Of a stretch of 32,759 nucleotides of DNA, positions 15,417 to 23,285 are shown in pieces. Origin of the DNA: Nonomuraea corallina (GTDB taxonomy: Bacteria; Actinomycetota; Actinomycetes; Streptosporangiales; Streptosporangiaceae). Both the position numbers and the translations under genes were made by a program. Below the pieces are notes generated by a model. It worked only from the letters and a program-made list of their open reading frames with translations, searched no databases and had not been told where the DNA came from. The stretch lies in the NCBI RefSeq assembly GCF_027620315.1, contig NZ_JAPNNL010000072.1:1-32759 (forward strand), given 5' to 3'. The stretch's first letter is position 1. The number at the start of each line of letters is the position of its first letter.

Positions 15417-16103
15417 ATGACGTTCGTGCTCGTACACAGTCCCAGCGTGGGGCCGTCCACGTGGGGGCCGGTGGCCGCGGCGCTGGAGCGCCGGGGCCAC
15501 GCGGCGGTGGTGCCCGACCTGACCGGAGTCACCGCGGGCGACCCGCCCCACTGGCCGCGCGTGGTGGAGACGGTGCGGGCCGCGGCGCCCGCGCAGGGCC
15601 CGATCGTGCTGGCCGCCCACAGCAACGCCGGGCTGTTCGTGCCGGTGATCAAGGAAGGGCTGGGCGACCGGGTGGTCGCGTGCGTGTTCGCCGACGCCCA
15701 CCTGCCTCCGGAGCGCGGGCTGGTCAAGCCGGGGCAGGACGGCTTCCTGCCGTTCCTGCGCGAGCTGGCCGGGGAGAGCGGCGTGCTGCCCCGCTGGACC
15801 GACTGGTGGAGCGAGGAGGACGTGGCGCCCATGCTCCCGCCCGACCCGGCCCTGCGCGAGCGGGTGGTGGCGGAGCAGCCGCGGCTGCCGCTCGGCTTCT
15901 ACACCGACCCGGTGCCGGTGCCCGCGGGCTGGGACGCGGTGCGCTGCTCGTGCCTGTGGTTCGGCCCGCCGTACGACACGGTGGCGGAGCGGGCGCGGCA
16001 GCGCGGCTGGCCGGTGCTGCGCATCCCCGGCCGTCACCTGCACCAGCTCACCGATCCCGAGGCCGTGACCACCGCGCTGCTGAAACTCTCCCGCAGATCG
16101 TGA
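15417..16103 (+). CDS. Alpha/beta-hydrolase
   Basis: 228 residues. The start FVLVHSPSVGPSTWGPVA is the oxyanion-side strand and loop of alpha/beta-hydrolases. The nucleophile elbow AAHSNAG places Ser69, and GRHLHQLTDP near the C-terminus carries the catalytic His (207 or 209). No cap domain of a known subfamily is recognised, and the substrate is unknown. The start is ATG at 15417, preceded by AGGTGGGGAG. It is 45 bp ahead of the ABC transporter genes on the same strand and could share their transcript. Confidence 0.85.
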   Translation: MTFVLVHSPSVGPSTWGPVAAALERRGHAAVVPDLTGVTAGDPPHWPRVVETVRAAAPAQGPIVLAAHSNAGLFVPVIKEGLGDRVVACVFADAHLPPERGLVKPGQDGFLPFLRELAGESGVLPRWTDWWSEEDVAPMLPPDPALRERVVAEQPRLPLGFYTDPVPVPAGWDAVRCSCLWFGPPYDTVAERARQRGWPVLRIPGRHLHQLTDPEAVTTALLKLSRRS

Positions 16104-16148
16104 ATCCTTCACTGCCGCCGCGCGCCCCTGCCCGGGAGAGTCGTGGGC

Positions 16149-17036
16149 ATGACGGCGATCCTGGTGAACACGCTGCGCAAGCGCTACGGCGCCTTCGAGG
16201 CGGTCAAGGGCATCTCGTTCAAGGTGCCTCACGGACAGATCTTCGCCCTGCTCGGCAGGAACGGGGCGGGCAAGACCACGACCCTGGAGCTGCTGGCCGG
16301 GTTCCAGCGCCCTGACGGCGGCTCGGTGCGGGTGCTCGGCCTCGACCCGGTGTCGGACCGGGCGGCGGTACGGCGACGTACCGGCATCATGCTCCAGGAG
16401 GCGGGGTTCTTCCCCGACCTGACCGTAAGGCAGACCGTCGACATCTGGCGCGACTTCACCTCGGCGCCGCGCCCCCGCGACGAGGCGCTGGAGCTGGCCG
16501 GGCTGGGCGGCAAGGCCACGACCCGGGTGCGCCAGCTCTCGGGCGGGGAGAAGCGGCGGCTCGACCTGGCTCTCGCCCTGCTGGGTCGGCCCGACGTGCT
16601 CTTCCTCGACGAGCCGACCGCGGGCATGGACCCGCGGGCGCGCCTGGACACCTGGCAGGTGGTGCGCGAGCTGGCCGGGCAGGGCACCACGATCCTGCTT
16701 ACCACCCACTACCTGGAAGAGGCGCAGCGGCTGGCCCACGCCATGGCGATCCTGGACGAGGGCGAGATCGTCGCCGCCGGGGGCATGGCCGAGACGCTGG
16801 CCGGACTGCGCGGCCGGGTGGCGTTCCGGCTGCCCGCGGGCGTCGGGCCCGGGGAGCTGCCACTGCCGGTCACGTTCGACGGGGAGCTGGCCGTGTGCCG
16901 CGCCGGCGACCCCGACCTGGCCGCCCAGGCGCTGCTGAGCTGGGCCGCCGGGCGGGGGCTGCGGCTGGCGGGCCTGGAGGTTCGCACCGCTACTCTTGAA
17001 GACCTCTTCCTCGACCTGTCCGGGAGCGGGCGATGA
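16149..17036 (+). CDS. ABC transporter ATP-binding protein
   Basis: 295 residues. Walker A is GRNGAGKT (36-43), the Q-loop lies in IMLQEAGFFPDLTV, the signature is LSGGE (130-134), Walker B is LFLDEP (151-156), and the H-loop is in LTTHYLEEA. The C-terminal part after the ATPase core resembles the DrrA/CcmA-type tail of drug and antibiotic exporters. It powers the permease encoded next, whose ATG overlaps its stop (ATGA). The start is taken as ATG at 16149, about 10 nt after GGGAGAG; GTG at 16143 is the alternative. A kinase-regulator pair follows in the same operon, a layout common for envelope-stress or antibiotic-response exporters. Confidence 0.95.
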   Translation: MTAILVNTLRKRYGAFEAVKGISFKVPHGQIFALLGRNGAGKTTTLELLAGFQRPDGGSVRVLGLDPVSDRAAVRRRTGIMLQEAGFFPDLTVRQTVDIWRDFTSAPRPRDEALELAGLGGKATTRVRQLSGGEKRRLDLALALLGRPDVLFLDEPTAGMDPRARLDTWQVVRELAGQGTTILLTTHYLEEAQRLAHAMAILDEGEIVAAGGMAETLAGLRGRVAFRLPAGVGPGELPLPVTFDGELAVCRAGDPDLAAQALLSWAAGRGLRLAGLEVRTATLEDLFLDLSGSGR

Positions 17037-17764
17037 CCTTCGCGGCCACGTACCGGCTGGGCACCCGGCTGTTCTGGAGAGACCGGGGCATGCTCGTCGG
17101 CTCGGTCGTCACGCCGGTGGGGCTGACGATCGGGATGCCGGTCCTCATGCGGAACGTCGCCCCCGAGGGCGTAGCCGCCGCCACCCAGGTCTTCCACGGA
17201 ATGATCGCGGTCGTGCTGGCCATCACCACGTTCATGACCACGGTCGTCACCCTCACCATGCGCCGCGACCAGCTCGTGCTCAAGCGGCTGCGCACGACCG
17301 AGCTGACCGACGGCCAGATCCTCGCCGGACAGCTCGCCGGCGTCGTGACCCAGACCGTGCTCCTCGTCGGGCTGTCCACGCTGGCGGTCCGCGTCCTGGC
17401 CGGCGTGCCGCTGCCGGCGAACCCACCGCTGTTCGCGGCCGCCGTCGTGACGGGCGCCGTGGTGATGGCGCTGCTGGCCGCCGCGTACACGGCCGTCATC
17501 CCGCGGGCCGAGCTGTCGGCCGCGTTCGCCATGCCGGTGTTCCTGCTGGCGGGGGTGGGCGCGGGGGTGATGGGGCCCATCCCGCTGCCGTCCTTCGCCC
17601 GGACGGCGCTGGACCTGCTGCCGACCGCCGCCGTGGCCGACGCGGTGCGCCACGGCGAGGTGCTGGCGCCCGTGCTGAACCTGGCGGTGTGGACCGTGAT
17701 CGGGGTCGTGAGCCTGAGGCTCTGGTTCCGGTGGGAACCGAGGCGCTCATCATCGACGTCGTGA
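17033..17764 (+). CDS. ABC-2 type transporter permease
   Basis: 243 residues with about six membrane segments, among them VVTPVGLTIGMPVLM, GMIAVVLAITTFMTTVVTL, AVVTGAVVMALLAAAYTAVI and PVFLLAGVGAGVMGPI. The loop RRDQLVLKRLRTTELTDGQI is the conserved cytoplasmic coupling region of ABC-2 permeases. It forms an exporter with the preceding ATPase. Its start overlaps the ATPase stop, and its stop (17762-17764) overlaps the kinase GTG. The substrate is unknown. Confidence 0.93.
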   Translation: MTFAATYRLGTRLFWRDRGMLVGSVVTPVGLTIGMPVLMRNVAPEGVAAATQVFHGMIAVVLAITTFMTTVVTLTMRRDQLVLKRLRTTELTDGQILAGQLAGVVTQTVLLVGLSTLAVRVLAGVPLPANPPLFAAAVVTGAVVMALLAAAYTAVIPRAELSAAFAMPVFLLAGVGAGVMGPIPLPSFARTALDLLPTAAVADAVRHGEVLAPVLNLAVWTVIGVVSLRLWFRWEPRRSSSTS

Positions 17765-18846
17765 CCTCCACCTCCGCCCGGCGCGTGGCGAGCGGCCTGC
17801 TCACCGGCGTCGCCATCGCCTACACGCTGCTCGGGCTGCTCTACTACCAGTTCGGCGTGCTGCTGGGGCTGACGGCGACGGCGATCATGCTGACTGTGGT
17901 GGCCCTGCACTACGTGAACATGCGCGCAGGACTGGGCGGGAGGCGGCCCGCCCTGTTCCCGCTCACGCTGGTGCTCCAGGCTCTCGTCACCTACGTGCCC
18001 GACGGCCTGCTGCCGTCCGGCTACTCGTCGGTGGCTGCGCCGATGCTGGCGGGAAGCGTACTGGTGCTCCTGCCGCTGCGCTGGGGCGCGCCGCTCGTCG
18101 CGGCGATGACGCTGTACGGGACGTACGCGACCTGGACCGGTCTGCCCTTCGCCATCGTGTCCTTCTTCTTCAGCCTCGCGGTTCCCATCACCGGGGCCAT
18201 GATCTACACGCTGGTGCGGCTGGCCCGGCTCGCCGTCGAGCTGGAGGAGGCCAGGGCGGAGCTGGCCGAGGCCGCGGTGCTGAAGGAGCGGCTGCGCATC
18301 TCCCGCGACCTGCACGACGGTCTGGGCCGCAGCCTCACCGCCATCGCGCTCAAGGGCGACCTGGCCGGTCGGCTGCTCGACCGCGACCCGGAGTCGGCGC
18401 GGGCCGAGGTGACGGAGCTGGTCCAGGTGGCCAGGGAGGCGGCACAGGACGTGCGGCAGGTGGCGCGCGGCTATCGGGAGCTGTCGCTGATGGAGGAGAC
18501 GCGCCGGGCGGTGGCGCTGCTGGAGACGTCCGGAGTGCGCTGCCAGACCCACCTGTCCGAGGTAAGGCTGCCGAAGCCGTCGGACGAAGCGCTCGCCTGG
18601 GCCGTTCGGGAGGCCGTCACCAACATCGTGCGCCACAGCCGTGCCACCACCTGCACGATCACCACGTCCCACCGCGGCGGGCGGCTGCGCCTGGAGATCG
18701 CCAACGACGGCGTCCCGGACGGCCCCGTCGTCCGCAGAGGGGGCCTGACCGGCCTGGCCGAGCGGGCCGGCCAGGCAGGCGGCACCCTCGCCACCGGGCG
18801 CGGCGACGCGGACGGGTTCCTGCTGGTGATGGAGGTGCCGGCATGA
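17761..18846 (+). CDS. DesK/NarX-type sensor histidine kinase
   Basis: 361 residues. About five or six membrane helices occupy residues 10-155 (for example LLTGVAIAYTLLGLLYYQFG and FAIVSFFFSLAVPITGAMIY), with no large external sensor domain. A short coiled coil (VELEEARAELAEAAVLKERL) leads to the HisKA_3 box with His185 in RDLHDGLGRS, then the ATPase domain (EAVTNIVRHS as N-box, GGLTGLAERAGQAGG as the G-box region). Small intramembrane-sensing kinases of this type often watch the ABC exporter encoded beside them. The start GTG at 17761 overlaps the permease stop; GTG at 17731 is an in-frame alternative. The partner regulator is the next, broken, gene. Confidence 0.93.
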   Translation: MTSTSARRVASGLLTGVAIAYTLLGLLYYQFGVLLGLTATAIMLTVVALHYVNMRAGLGGRRPALFPLTLVLQALVTYVPDGLLPSGYSSVAAPMLAGSVLVLLPLRWGAPLVAAMTLYGTYATWTGLPFAIVSFFFSLAVPITGAMIYTLVRLARLAVELEEARAELAEAAVLKERLRISRDLHDGLGRSLTAIALKGDLAGRLLDRDPESARAEVTELVQVAREAAQDVRQVARGYRELSLMEETRRAVALLETSGVRCQTHLSEVRLPKPSDEALAWAVREAVTNIVRHSRATTCTITTSHRGGRLRLEIANDGVPDGPVVRRGGLTGLAERAGQAGGTLATGRGDADGFLLVMEVPA

Positions 18847-19447
18847 CGGCGATCCGGGTGATGCTGGCCGAGGACATGCACATGATCCGCGCCGCCCTCA
18901 CCGCACTGCTGCGTCTGGAGTCCGACATCGACGTGGTGGCCGAGGTCACGCGCGGCGACGAGATCGTGCCCGCGGCCCTGCGGACCCGCCCCGACGTGGC
19001 GATCGTGGACATCGACCTGCCGGTCGTCGACGGCATCACCGCCGCCGCCGAGCTGCGCGAGCGGCTCCCGGACTGCCGCGTCCTCGTGCTGACGGCGCTC
19101 GGCCGGCCCGGCCACGTGCGCTGGCGGCCGGCATCGAGGCGTTCCTGGTCAAGGACGCGCCCGGGGACCGGCTGGCCGACGCCATCCGGCGCACCGCGGC
19201 GGGGCTGCGGGTGCTCGATCCGGAGTTGGTGTCCGCCGCCATGGCGTATGGCGAGAGCCCGCTGACTCCCCGTGAGTCGACCGTACTGACGCAGGCCGCC
19301 CGAGGCGCTACGGCGGAGGAGATCGCCTCCCACCTGCACCTCTCCCCCGGCACCGTGCGCAACTACCTGACCGGAGCCATCGCCAAGACGGGCGCCCGTA
19401 ACAAGATCGACGCCGTCCGTATCGCCCAGGACGCCGGCTGGCTCTGA
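18843..19447 (+). pseudogene. Frameshifted NarL/FixJ response regulator
   Basis: Two frames together make one regulator of about 200 residues. The first (from ATG 18843, overlapping the kinase stop) encodes the receiver with the acidic pair ED at 10-11 and phospho-acceptor Asp56 in VAIVDIDLP, up to GRPGHVR. At about 19119-19123 the family sequence continues in another frame: LAAGIEAFLVKDAPGDRL, then the LuxR helix-turn-helix (LTPRESTVLTQAARGATAEE) and GTVRNYL to the stop at 19447. Receivers normally have RRALAAG here, so a net loss of bases (for example seven) fits. As read, the first frame ends at 19265 with an unrelated tail and no DNA-binding domain. It could be a true mutation or a sequencing error in GC-rich DNA. 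Confidence 0.88.
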
Positions 19448-19466
19448 CACCGCGACCCCCGCCGGG

Positions 19467-20180
19467 TCACAGGCCGCGCAGGCGGAGGTAGGTGGACAGT
19501 TCGGCCGTGCCGTCGAGCATGGCCCGGCCGCGCAGGCGGAGTCTCGACCGCCAGGCGTCCAGCGCTTCCTCCAGCGGGCCGACCCCGCCGGCCTCCCGCA
19601 CCCTGGCGACGGCCGCGGCGATCTGGCTCAGCGGGTAGCCGCCGCGCCGCAGTTGCCGGGCCAGGTGCGCGTCGCGGACCGCGGCGGGCGGGTAGCGGCG
19701 GTAGCCGGTCGCGGGGTCGCGTTCGGCGCGCAGGATGCCGGCCCGCTCCCACGTGCGCAGCGTCGCCGGGTGGATGCCGAGTTGGTGGGCGAGGGCGCCG
19801 ACGGACGGCGCCCCGCGCACCGGCCGGTCGTCCCCGGGAACGGGGGCGAGCGCGGCCAGGGCGGCGGCCGCCTCGTCCAGGGTGGCCCGATCGCGGAGCA
19901 TGTCGGCGTGGCCCCGTTCGACGAGGCGGAGTACGGCCTCCTCGTCGCCGGCGTTGGCGGCCCGCAGGATCGCGGCGGCGCCCTGGTGGCCGAACCCCGG
20001 CCGGAGCGTGAGGAAGGCGCGCAGGGCCTGGGCGTGGACCGGCGTGTACTGCCGGTAACCGTGGCCGTCGCGCGGGGCCGGAGGCAGGATCCCGTCGTCC
20101 TCGTAGTTGCGCACGGCCTGCGCGGACAGGCCGTGCTCGCGCGCGAGGTCGCTGGGCCGGAGCCGGGCGGCGCGCGTCAC
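19467..20180 (-). CDS. TioE-type regulator with two MerR domains
   Basis: 237 residues. Two MerR helix-turn-helix units occur in one chain: LRPSDLAREHGLSAQAVRNY with EDDGILPPAPRDGHGYRQY near the N-terminus, and SVGALAHQLGIHPATLRTWE with RAGILRAERDPATGYRRY at about 125-165. Double-MerR proteins of this sort are known in actinobacteria as the TioE family, so this is not a fusion artefact. No metal-binding Cys cluster is present. GTG at 20180 has GGAGG five nt upstream. It lies 45 bp after the F420 reductase gene on the same strand and may be co-transcribed with it. Target and ligand unknown. Confidence 0.9.
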   Translation of the reverse strand: MTRAARLRPSDLAREHGLSAQAVRNYEDDGILPPAPRDGHGYRQYTPVHAQALRAFLTLRPGFGHQGAAAILRAANAGDEEAVLRLVERGHADMLRDRATLDEAAAALAALAPVPGDDRPVRGAPSVGALAHQLGIHPATLRTWERAGILRAERDPATGYRRYPPAAVRDAHLARQLRRGGYPLSQIAAAVARVREAGGVGPLEEALDAWRSRLRLRGRAMLDGTAELSTYLRLRGL

Positions 20181-20225
20181 CCCCGCCTCCGCTCCGAGAG
20201 TCCGCGCACCGGCCGGGAGCAGCCG

Positions 20226-20897
20226 CTAGATGTCGGTGATGCGGATGCCGGCGTGGGCCTTGTAGCGCCGGTTGACCGAGATGATGTTCGCGGTCAGCGC
20301 CTCGACCTGGAAGGCGTTGCGCAGGCGGCCCCCGTAGACGCCCCGCACTCCGGGGATCAGGCCGGCCAGCGCCTGCACGGTGTCGGTCGCCTCCCGGTCC
20401 TCGCCGAGCACCAGCACGTCGAGGTCCACCTTCTCCACCGCGGGGTCGAGCAGCACGACGGCCGAGACGTGGTGGAACGCCGCCACCACCCGGCTGTCGG
20501 GGAGCACCGCCGCCGCCTGCTGGGCGGCGCTGCCCTCCTCGACGGCCAGCGCGTAGGCGCCCTTCTTGTCGAAGCCGAGCGGGTTCACGCAGTCGACCAC
20601 GATCTTCCCGGCGAGCTGCGGGGCGAGCGACTCCAGCAGCGTCTTGTGCCCGTCGTAGGGCACCGCCACGATCACCAGGTCGGCCTCGGCGGCCACCACG
20701 GCGTTCTCCGCTCCGACGACCCCGGCCCCGGCCCCGGCCCCGGCCCCGAGGGAGTCGGCCGCCTCCTGCGCCCGCCCGGCGCTGCGCGAACCGATCAGCA
20801 CCTTGAGCCCGGCCAGCGCGAACCGCCGGGCCAGCCCTTTTCCTTGGTCTCCCGTACCGCCCAGAATGCCGATGGTCAGCCCGCTCACGTCAGTCAT
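20226..20897 (-). CDS. npdG: NADPH-dependent F420 reductase
   Basis: 223 residues. The Rossmann N-terminus TIGILGGTGDQGKGLARRFA with GSRS is the NADP-binding form typical of F420:NADP oxidoreductases. Also present are DLVIVAVPYDGH, VVDCVNPL, AAFHHVSA and LDVLVLGEDREA. The enzyme moves hydride between NADPH and coenzyme F420, a cofactor common in actinomycetes. The loop after the second strand is lengthened by an Ala-Gly run coded by a hexanucleotide repeat. ATG at 20897 has no ribosome site, so the mRNA may be leaderless; ATG codons at 20912 and 20909 are in-frame alternatives. It is divergent from the hypothetical gene at 21027. Confidence 0.88.
   Translation of the reverse strand: MTDVSGLTIGILGGTGDQGKGLARRFALAGLKVLIGSRSAGRAQEAADSLGAGAGAGAGVVGAENAVVAAEADLVIVAVPYDGHKTLLESLAPQLAGKIVVDCVNPLGFDKKGAYALAVEEGSAAQQAAAVLPDSRVVAAFHHVSAVVLLDPAVEKVDLDVLVLGEDREATDTVQALAGLIPGVRGVYGGRLRNAFQVEALTANIISVNRRYKAHAGIRITDI
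20720..20747. repeat. Hexanucleotide repeat (ccccgg) x4.7
   Basis: Four ccccgg units followed by cccc lie inside the F420 reductase gene and encode alternating Ala and Gly on the minus strand. A six-base unit keeps the frame when copies change. Confidence 0.9.
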
Positions 20898-21026
20898 ACG
20901 ACGCATCATGCCAGCAGGCGTACGGCTGCCCGACACGCCCCCGGCCGGGAAGGTCACCACACCCGCACCGTCAGGCCAGGGCGAAAGCCTCACCGCCGCC
21001 GCGGCCCGTCCGGCACGATGGGAGTC

Positions 21027-21605
21027 ATGGATGCAGGGGCGGTCGCGCACCTTCGTGAAGTCCTCGCCGCGACCGGGTGGGTGGAGCGCACCCGCGAGCT
21101 GGGCCGGGCGCTGCGCACCACCCGTTCTCCCGGCGGCCTCTTGCTGGTGGGCACGCCCGGCGACGAGCCCTGGCATCTGACGGCGCATCTCGCCGACGAG
21201 GCCCGCCTGTCGGGGCTGCCGCAGCTCGCGCCCACCCTGGTCCGCTGGTCCCCGCCCCCGGGGGCCCCCGCCCACCTGCGCGTGGGGCTGGAGCGGATCG
21301 AGCGGGCGGCGCGCGGCGAGACGCTGTTCGTGGTGGCCGGGCAGCAGGCCCCGGTGCCGCTGCTGGAGCGGATCGACGACGCCCGCCGCACCGGCGCCAC
21401 CGTCCTGGCCCTGGAGAGCGGCGACGCGGAGCTGGCCCGGCTGGCGCACGACGCGATAGCCGTCCCCGAGCACGCGCCGATCAGCTTCGACGGCGCCCAG
21501 CATCTGGTGAGCGCCGCCGCCGGCGAGATCGCCCAGCAGCCGGGGCTGCGCGAGCGGCTGGCCCGCCTGCTCGACAAGGTGAGCGGCCCGCGCCTGACCG
21601 ACTAG
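21027..21605 (+). CDS. Conserved hypothetical protein, possibly SIS-like
   Basis: 192 residues, soluble, with no signal or membrane segment. I do not recognise a named family. The middle, GETLFVVAGQQAPVPLLERI, followed by ARRTGATVLALESGDAELARLAHDAI, has the alternating strand-helix pattern and the small-residue loop seen in sugar isomerase (SIS) domains, and the N-terminal helix GWVERTRELGRAL would fit that fold. This is pattern reading only. ATG at 21027 is chosen. GGAG lies only 2 nt before it, and ATG at 21018 is in frame, so the start is uncertain. It is divergent from the F420 reductase gene and convergent with LysR. Confidence 0.7.
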   Translation: MDAGAVAHLREVLAATGWVERTRELGRALRTTRSPGGLLLVGTPGDEPWHLTAHLADEARLSGLPQLAPTLVRWSPPPGAPAHLRVGLERIERAARGETLFVVAGQQAPVPLLERIDDARRTGATVLALESGDAELARLAHDAIAVPEHAPISFDGAQHLVSAAAGEIAQQPGLRERLARLLDKVSGPRLTD

Positions 21606-21636
21606 CGCGACGGCCTTCGCCTGAGCGCGGGCCCGC

Positions 21637-21718
21637 CTCGGCGCGGGTCCGGCGTCGTCACCTGGGCGCGTACCCATCTCGGCGCGGGTCCGGCGCCGTC
21701 ACCTGGGCGCGGGTCCGG
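21637..21718. repeat. 41-bp tandem repeat x2 over the LysR gene end
   Basis: Units start at 21637 and 21678. The first 34 bp are identical except one base (core ggtccggcg-cgtcacctgg). A third partial copy continues from about 21704. The LysR stop (21699-21701, minus) is inside unit two, so the array spans the coding end and the gap to the convergent gene. Confidence 0.85.
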
Positions 21719-22685
21719 CGCCGGCGGGGCCGGCGACCTTGTCCCGCGGCGGGCCGAGACGGGCGCTGAGCGAGGACTCCAGCTCGGCCGTGGCGTGCTC
21801 GATGGCGGCGATGACCACGGCCTGCACCGGGTCCGGCTCGCCCGACCGGGTCCGGCTCACCCGGGTGACGGCGTCGATTCGGCGGGCGCCCACGTCGCGG
21901 ATGTCGCTGACGAGCACCTCGCCCTCCCGTACGTCCAGCAGGGCCAGCGTGGGCACGACCGCCACCCCCACCCCGGCGGCGACCAGCGCCAGCGTCGGCG
22001 CGAAGTCGGTGATGACGTGCACCTTGCGCGGCTCGAACCCGTGCAGCCCGGCCAGCCGGTCCAGCGCCTGCCCGCACGCCAGGTGCGGCTCGCTCGCCAC
22101 CCAGGGCACGTCCGCCAGTTCGGAGACGTGCCGGGGCGGCTCGGGCCAGTCGGGCGGCACCACGACGCGATACTCGTCCACGAACAGCGGCCGGGTGACC
22201 AGGGACGGCTGGGCGAGCACGGGCCGGCTCATGTCCTGCTCGGTGATGAGCACGTCCACGGCCCCCAGCCGCAGCTCCTGCAGCGCCCCCGGCCCGAACA
22301 CCTCGTGGATGGCGGGCTCCAGCTTGGGGTGCCGGACGGCGAGATCGCGCAGGGCCGGCACCAGGACGTGCTGGATCACCGTGGGGAAGGCGGCGATGCG
22401 GACCGGCCCGGCCAGCCGTTCGGTGAAGCGGGTCAGCTCCCGCCTGGCCTCGGCCAGCTCCTCCTCGACGCGCTCGGCGTACCCGGCGAGCACCCGGCCC
22501 GCGGGGGTGAGCGAGATGCGGCGCTGGGAGCGGTCGAGGAGCGGCAGCCCGACCTCCCGCTCCAGGTGGGCGAGCTGCTGGGAGACCGCCGAAGGGGTCA
22601 GGTGCAGCGCCTCGGCCGCTCGCATGACGCCGCCGCGCAGGTGGACCTCGCGCAGCACGCGTAACCGCCGGGGGTCGATGTCCAC
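21699..22685 (-). CDS. LysR-family transcriptional regulator
   Basis: 328 residues. The N-terminal winged helix-turn-helix is GGVMRAAEALHLTPSAVSQQ with LAHLEREVGLPLLDRS and LTPAG. A periplasmic-binding-protein-like effector domain follows from about residue 90 (GPVRIAAFPTVIQHVLVPAL, GAVDVLITEQD, AAGVGVAVVPTLALL). It probably regulates the divergent small membrane protein gene 71 bp away, or its own transcription, but the effector is unknown. The start is GTG at 22685; no strong ribosome site is seen. The last residues (AGPAGAGPAPR) come from a 41-bp repeat that runs over the stop, so the C-terminus may vary between strains. Confidence 0.92.
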   Translation of the reverse strand: MDIDPRRLRVLREVHLRGGVMRAAEALHLTPSAVSQQLAHLEREVGLPLLDRSQRRISLTPAGRVLAGYAERVEEELAEARRELTRFTERLAGPVRIAAFPTVIQHVLVPALRDLAVRHPKLEPAIHEVFGPGALQELRLGAVDVLITEQDMSRPVLAQPSLVTRPLFVDEYRVVVPPDWPEPPRHVSELADVPWVASEPHLACGQALDRLAGLHGFEPRKVHVITDFAPTLALVAAGVGVAVVPTLALLDVREGEVLVSDIRDVGARRIDAVTRVSRTRSGEPDPVQAVVIAAIEHATAELESSLSARLGPPRDKVAGPAGAGPAPR

Positions 22686-22756
22686 AGAGCTGAGCTTACG
22701 CGGGCACTCGGGGCCCTCGATTACCGCCCGATCCGGTGAATCCGGACAATGACCGC

Positions 22757-23026
22757 ATGGATCTGCTCCTTGAGGCCGTCGGCTGGCTCGGCGCCGCCCT
22801 GCTCCTGGCCGGCTACGCCCTGGTCTCCTCCGCCCGTCTGAACGGCGACGGGCTCCGGTATCAGCTCATCAACCTGGTCGGCTCGGTCGCTCTCATGATC
22901 AACAGCGCGTACAACGACGCCTGGCCGTCCGCCGGACTCAACCTGGTCTGGGCCGCCATCGGGGTGGTCGCCCTGGTCAAGCTGGCCCGCCTCGCGCGGA
23001 ACCGCCGGCGATGGTCGCCGACCTGA
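22757..23026 (+). CDS. Small membrane protein, CBU_0592-like
   Basis: 89 residues with three hydrophobic segments: LLEAVGWLGAALLLAGYALV, LINLVGSVALMINSAYN and LNLVWAAIGVVALVKLA, and a basic C-terminus (RNRRRW). The pattern, including the Asn-rich second helix (NLVGS...NS) and the closing VWxxIGxxAL, matches small proteins known as the CBU_0592 family, whose role is not known. The start is ATG at 22757; GTG at 22736 is an in-frame alternative. It is divergent from LysR, with direct atccgg copies in the gap (22739-22744 overlapping region), and is followed by a strong hairpin. Confidence 0.8.
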   Translation: MDLLLEAVGWLGAALLLAGYALVSSARLNGDGLRYQLINLVGSVALMINSAYNDAWPSAGLNLVWAAIGVVALVKLARLARNRRRWSPT

Positions 23027-23030
23027 GCCC

Positions 23031-23071
23031 CGCGCCGGTGACCGCCCCGCCTCGGGACGAGCACCGGCGCG
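23031..23071. terminator. Bidirectional hairpin between convergent genes
   Basis: Arms cgcgccggtg (23031-23040) and caccggcgcg (23062-23071) pair perfectly over 10 bp. The 21-nt loop holds a further small hairpin, cccg/cggg (23046-23056). It sits exactly between two convergent stops. Confidence 0.7.
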
Positions 23072-23076
23072 CGTGG

Positions 23077-23262
23077 CTAGTCGTCGCGCTCGTCGGCCTC
23101 GTCCCACGCCTTGTTGCGATCGGCCGCGCGCTCCAGTGCGCCCGCGGCCTCCTGCTCGGACGCGTACGGGCCCATCCGGTCCTTGTTGGGGCAGCCCGCG
23201 TCGGGCTCGACCCGCATGTGCTTGAGGCAGAACCACCACTGGCCATCGGTCACGAGCTCCAT
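23077..23262 (-). CDS. Conserved small actinobacterial protein
   Basis: 61 residues, soluble and acidic at the C-terminus. The core GQWWFCLKHMRVEP and GCPNKDRMGPY is, from memory, conserved among actinobacterial proteins of this size often found beside map. Two Cys and one His (CLKH, CPNKD) could form a small metal or redox site; this is a guess. The middle has DRMGPYASEQEAAGALERA, a strand followed by a helix as in SPOR-like folds. ATG at 23262 is 23 bp from the divergent map start at 23286, so the promoters overlap. Function unknown. Confidence 0.78.
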   Translation of the reverse strand: MELVTDGQWWFCLKHMRVEPDAGCPNKDRMGPYASEQEAAGALERAADRNKAWDEADERDD

Positions 23263-23285
23263 TCTGCCCCGTAGACTCGGGTTTC

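Noticed and set aside
19467..20180. Two MerR domains as a fusion or assembly error
   Set aside because: Tandem MerR domains in one chain are a known TioE-type architecture, and the frame is clean throughout.
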